Assembly: GCA_902547535.1 (NCBI GenBank)
Contig: CACCOB010000001.1
Coordinates: 434,001 to 498,000 of the forward strand
Direction of reading: 5' to 3'
DNA length: 64,000 bases
From: an uncultured Pelagibacteraceae bacterium
GTDB lineage: Bacteria; Pseudomonadota; Alphaproteobacteria; Pelagibacterales; Pelagibacteraceae
Part shown: in pieces, positions 61,507 to 64,000 of the stretch
Numbering within the stretch: position 1 is the stretch's first letter
Layout: each line of letters begins with the position of its first letter
Position numbers and translations under genes: made by a program
Notes under the pieces: generated by a model
The model's database searches: none
The model's input: only the letters and a program-made list of their open reading frames with translations
What the model was told of the DNA's origin: nothing

Positions 61507-61935
61507 ATTTTCTCATCATTCTATTTATATACTGCATACCAAATTCAGGTTTTTGCATTTGACGAAAATGCACCATTCAATGCTAGAACATTTCCAATCT
61601 ATTTAGGTTATGCAGGATTATTTTTTTCTGGGTTAAAGCTTATTCTACCTGAGCATAACACCATAAAAGTAGACCATAAAAATCTAGAGTATAAAAAAAC
61701 AGCGATACTTATAGTAATTGCAATTATTTATGGAGCTACAATTTTAAAAGTTGGATACTTTTTAACAACATCTTTATTTTTGTTTTCATCTTATTATTTT
61801 TTAGGTGAGAGAAGATGGGTCTTGATGTTTTTGTTATCATTTCCCTTCGTGGCAGCTTTTATGTACCTTCTTCATGGTATTCTTGATATTTATTTAAGAG
61901 ATCCATTTTTACAATTAATTGGAGTTATGGGATGA
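61465..61935 (+). CDS. tctB: Tripartite tricarboxylate transporter small membrane subunit
   Basis: A 156-residue protein with four hydrophobic segments; FNARTFPIYLGYAGLFFSG after helix one is typical of TctB. The only usable start is GTG at 61465, in frame with and 27 bases after the tctC stop codon, and it lies within a stable hairpin. The stop overlaps the tctA start (ATGA). Confidence 0.85.
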   Translation: MNINTTKIISLLFFIFSSFYLYTAYQIQVFAFDENAPFNARTFPIYLGYAGLFFSGLKLILPEHNTIKVDHKNLEYKKTAILIVIAIIYGATILKVGYFLTTSLFLFSSYYFLGERRWVLMFLLSFPFVAAFMYLLHGILDIYLRDPFLQLIGVMG

Positions 61936-63428
61936 TCGAAGGAATTTTAATTGGATTAACCACAGCTCTTACACTTCAAAATATTTTAATGGTAATGGTA
62001 GGTTGTTTTTTTGGAACTATTATTGGAATGTTACCTGGACTTGGCCCAATGACTGCCATTGCTTTAATGATACCAATTACTTATGGCTTTGATCCTGCTA
62101 CAGGATTGATTCTCATGGCTGGAGTTTATTATGGTGCTGTATTTGGTGGCTCGACTTCCTCAATTTTGCTTAACGCACCGGGTGTTCCAGGGACTGTTGC
62201 TACCTCCTTTGATGGTTATCCAATGGCACAACAAGGAAAGGCAGGTAAGGCTTTGGCAATCGCTGCTTGGAGTTCTTTTGCAGGAGGCACATTATCTGCA
62301 ATTTATCTTTTATTTATGGCTCCCAGTTTGTCTAAAGTAAGTTTGTCATTCAGATCTCCAGATTATTTTGCTTTAATGATTTTAGGTTTAACTGCTATTG
62401 CTGCTTTTTCTTCTAAAGGTCAATTTTTAAAAGCAATGATGATGGTAGTATTAGGTTTAATGTTAGCCTCTGTTGGTCAAGATAGCTTATCAGATATTAC
62501 AAGATTTACATTCGATAATATGAATTTAACAGATGGAATAAGTTTTGTTCTTGTTGTAATGGCTACATTTGCAATGAGTGAGGCGCTTACGATAATATTA
62601 AAAAGAAATGATCCTACAAGTGCCGCAAAACAAGTTTCATTAACAGAACTTGGTTCAATTAAAATCAACAAAGAAGAAAGAACTAAAATGTATAAGACGA
62701 TTCCAAGATCATCAATAATAGGTTTTTTAATTGGTGTATTACCTGGCGCTGGAGCAACAATTGCATCTTTCTTAGCTTATGGAATGGAAAGAAATGTAGT
62801 TAACGACGAAGAAAAAGAAAAATTTGGTAAAGGAAGTGTAAATGGTTTGTCAGCTCCTGAAACTGCAAATAATGCAGCTTGTTCTGGTTCATTTGTGCCC
62901 ATGCTGACATTGGGTATACCAGGAAGCGGAACTACAGCGGTTATGTTAGGTGCATTATTAGGTTTTGGAGTTCAGCCTGGACCAAGATTATATATGACAA
63001 ATCCAGAAATTTTTTGGTCAATAATAATGTCAATGTACATAGGTATGGTTATATTATTGATTTTAAATCTTCCTTTAATTCCATATATTGCAAGAATTCT
63101 TGCTGTCCCTAAAAATTATTTAATACCTTTAATTTTATTTTTCTCAGTTACAGGCATTTATGTAATGTCTTTCAATAACTTCGATATTTATTTAATGATT
63201 GGAATTGCAGTTGTTGCAACATTTTTGAGACTATATGATTTTCCTATGCCACCTCTAATACTTGCCTTTGTATTAGGAGGTCTTATGGAGGAAAATTTAA
63301 GACGATCTTTGCTATTAAGTAACGGATCATGGGAGTTTCTATGGGACAGAACACTTACATTGTGTATTCTTTTAACGACTATTTTAATAGTTGTCTGGCA
63401 TTTTTATAAATCTATAATAAGAAAATGA
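61932..63428 (+). CDS. tctA: Tripartite tricarboxylate transporter large membrane subunit
   Basis: A 498-residue protein with about twelve helices and the two TctA signature glycine-proline runs: GTIIGMLPGLGPMTAIALM near residue 30 and IGVLPGAGATIASFLAYG near residue 275. GIPGSGTTAVMLGALLGFG is also diagnostic. It is the carrier core of the TctCBA system. Its stop overlaps the start of the amine oxidase gene by four bases. Confidence 0.95.
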   Translation: MIEGILIGLTTALTLQNILMVMVGCFFGTIIGMLPGLGPMTAIALMIPITYGFDPATGLILMAGVYYGAVFGGSTSSILLNAPGVPGTVATSFDGYPMAQQGKAGKALAIAAWSSFAGGTLSAIYLLFMAPSLSKVSLSFRSPDYFALMILGLTAIAAFSSKGQFLKAMMMVVLGLMLASVGQDSLSDITRFTFDNMNLTDGISFVLVVMATFAMSEALTIILKRNDPTSAAKQVSLTELGSIKINKEERTKMYKTIPRSSIIGFLIGVLPGAGATIASFLAYGMERNVVNDEEKEKFGKGSVNGLSAPETANNAACSGSFVPMLTLGIPGSGTTAVMLGALLGFGVQPGPRLYMTNPEIFWSIIMSMYIGMVILLILNLPLIPYIARILAVPKNYLIPLILFFSVTGIYVMSFNNFDIYLMIGIAVVATFLRLYDFPMPPLILAFVLGGLMEENLRRSLLLSNGSWEFLWDRTLTLCILLTTILIVVWHFYKSIIRK

Positions 63429-64000
63429 TAAATAGAAGAAAATTTTTAAAAACATCACTATCAGCATTAGCATTTGCAGCCATACCAAAAATTTCATTTT
63501 CACAATCAAATCCAGATGTTGTGGTAATTGGTGGTGGTTCCTCGGGATTATCAGTAACAGCTGAATTAATGAAAAAAGGAAAAACAGTATTATGTGTTGA
63601 CGCTATGAGTAGGAAAGGTGGAAGATGTTTTACAAATACTTCAATATTTGGTGTTCCTTATGATCTTGGAGCGCATTGGTTACATAATTTTAATTTTAAT
63701 CAAATTGCACAGTATGGAAAGAAACAAAAAGATATATTTGATATTTATAAAGATCCAGACACAGTCATGGTTTATGACGGTCAAAAAAAAATTAAGGGAA
63801 TGAAACTTTATGGATTGTACAAGAAGTTAGGAAAGTTAAAAAATAAAACAAAAGATGACATTCCTTTAAGTAATAAAATAAAAGAAAAATGGTTAGAAAA
63901 TGAATGGTTTGCAACAGCACATCAAATAAGATTTCCTTGTCAGTCTGGAAAAGATTTAGATCAATATACAGCTGCTGATGGTAAACTTAATTGGGAAAGT
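63425..64000 (+). CDS. Tat-exported flavin amine oxidase (3' end outside window)
   Basis: The first 192 residues of a flavoprotein. A twin-arginine signal (NRRKFLKTSLSALAFAA) is followed by the FAD motif VVVIGGGSSGLSVTAELMKK and the monoamine-oxidase run RKGGRCFTN, then DLGAHWLH. It should be exported folded with FAD and oxidise an amine or amino-acid-like compound in the periplasm. It is translationally coupled to tctA, so the transporter may import its product or an analogue. The gene continues past the window. Confidence 0.85.
   Translation, partial: MINRRKFLKTSLSALAFAAIPKISFSQSNPDVVVIGGGSSGLSVTAELMKKGKTVLCVDAMSRKGGRCFTNTSIFGVPYDLGAHWLHNFNFNQIAQYGKKQKDIFDIYKDPDTVMVYDGQKKIKGMKLYGLYKKLGKLKNKTKDDIPLSNKIKEKWLENEWFATAHQIRFPCQSGKDLDQYTAADGKLNWES

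Noticed and set aside
1..64000. Mobile elements, prophage, CRISPR arrays, toxin-antitoxin or defence genes
   Set aside because: No transposase, integrase, phage structural gene, direct-repeat array or known defence domain was found among the genes or spacers.

Overview
The window is AT-rich and very densely coded, with overlapping ATGA and TAATG gene junctions and almost no spacer DNA. It looks like a SAR11 (Pelagibacterales, Alphaproteobacteria) chromosome. The main reasons are a TPP riboswitch driving a thiV-type symporter, an aprM-aprB-aprA set, several TRAP and tripartite tricarboxylate transporters, a single-chain SpeD-SpeE enzyme and typical streamlined neighbourhoods. No prophage, insertion sequence, CRISPR array or rRNA was seen. 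One tRNA (anticodon CAT) is present. The first gene (FtsX-type permease) and the last gene (Tat-exported amine oxidase) are cut by the window edges.

Layout. 1-5.8 kb: permease, periplasmic thioredoxin-like protein, TPP riboswitch plus thiV, rseP, HU. 5.9-12.8 kb: amt, peroxiredoxin, a GT9 glycosyltransferase, a membrane-anchored sugar-dehydrogenase-like protein, rhodanese, an Aba4-like membrane protein, recX, and a minus-strand trio of small or regulatory genes (DUF3553, CysQ-like phosphatase, a 48-residue membrane peptide). 12.8-19.4 kb: mnmA, a 27-residue basic ORF, metC, an MFS carrier, and a pabB-pabA-pabC-HIT run. 19.5-27.7 kb: a sulfur hub with aprMBA, an unknown 116-residue protein, a TSUP exporter, suyBA and xsc. 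27.7-33.4 kb: an SxtJ/DUF5989/SGNH/carbamoyltransferase cassette, a desaturase, and a secreted hydrolase. 33.4-43.9 kb: a TRAP transporter, a GST, tRNA, apt, then mtnP/PhyH-like/hydrolase/mtnA/sulfatase. 43.9-53 kb: a second TRAP transporter split over two strands around genes that look like aromatic ring hydroxylation, meta cleavage and hydrolysis, then a BKACE enzyme and a fused aldolase-dehydrogenase. 53-64 kb: SpeD-SpeE fusion, a polar amino acid ABC transporter without an ATPase gene, nitrilase-like hydrolase, DUF6165/GT9/TSUP, AbrB-like membrane protein, TctCBA and the start of a flavin amine oxidase.

How the parts fit. Xsc and SuyAB both release sulfite from sulfonates. AprAB can oxidise sulfite to APS and TSUP carriers can export sulfite, so the 19.5-27.7 kb block reads as organosulfonate use with sulfite disposal. 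The SpeD-SpeE enzyme makes methylthioadenosine, which MtnP and MtnA can salvage. An observation that cuts across gene families: each of the four transporter substrate-binding-protein genes is followed directly by an RNA hairpin. In the TctCBA operon this hairpin is a terminator-like structure that lies inside the tctB start region. This pattern suggests that binding protein and membrane subunits are made in unequal amounts. All functional calls come from reading the sequence and family knowledge; no database search was run.
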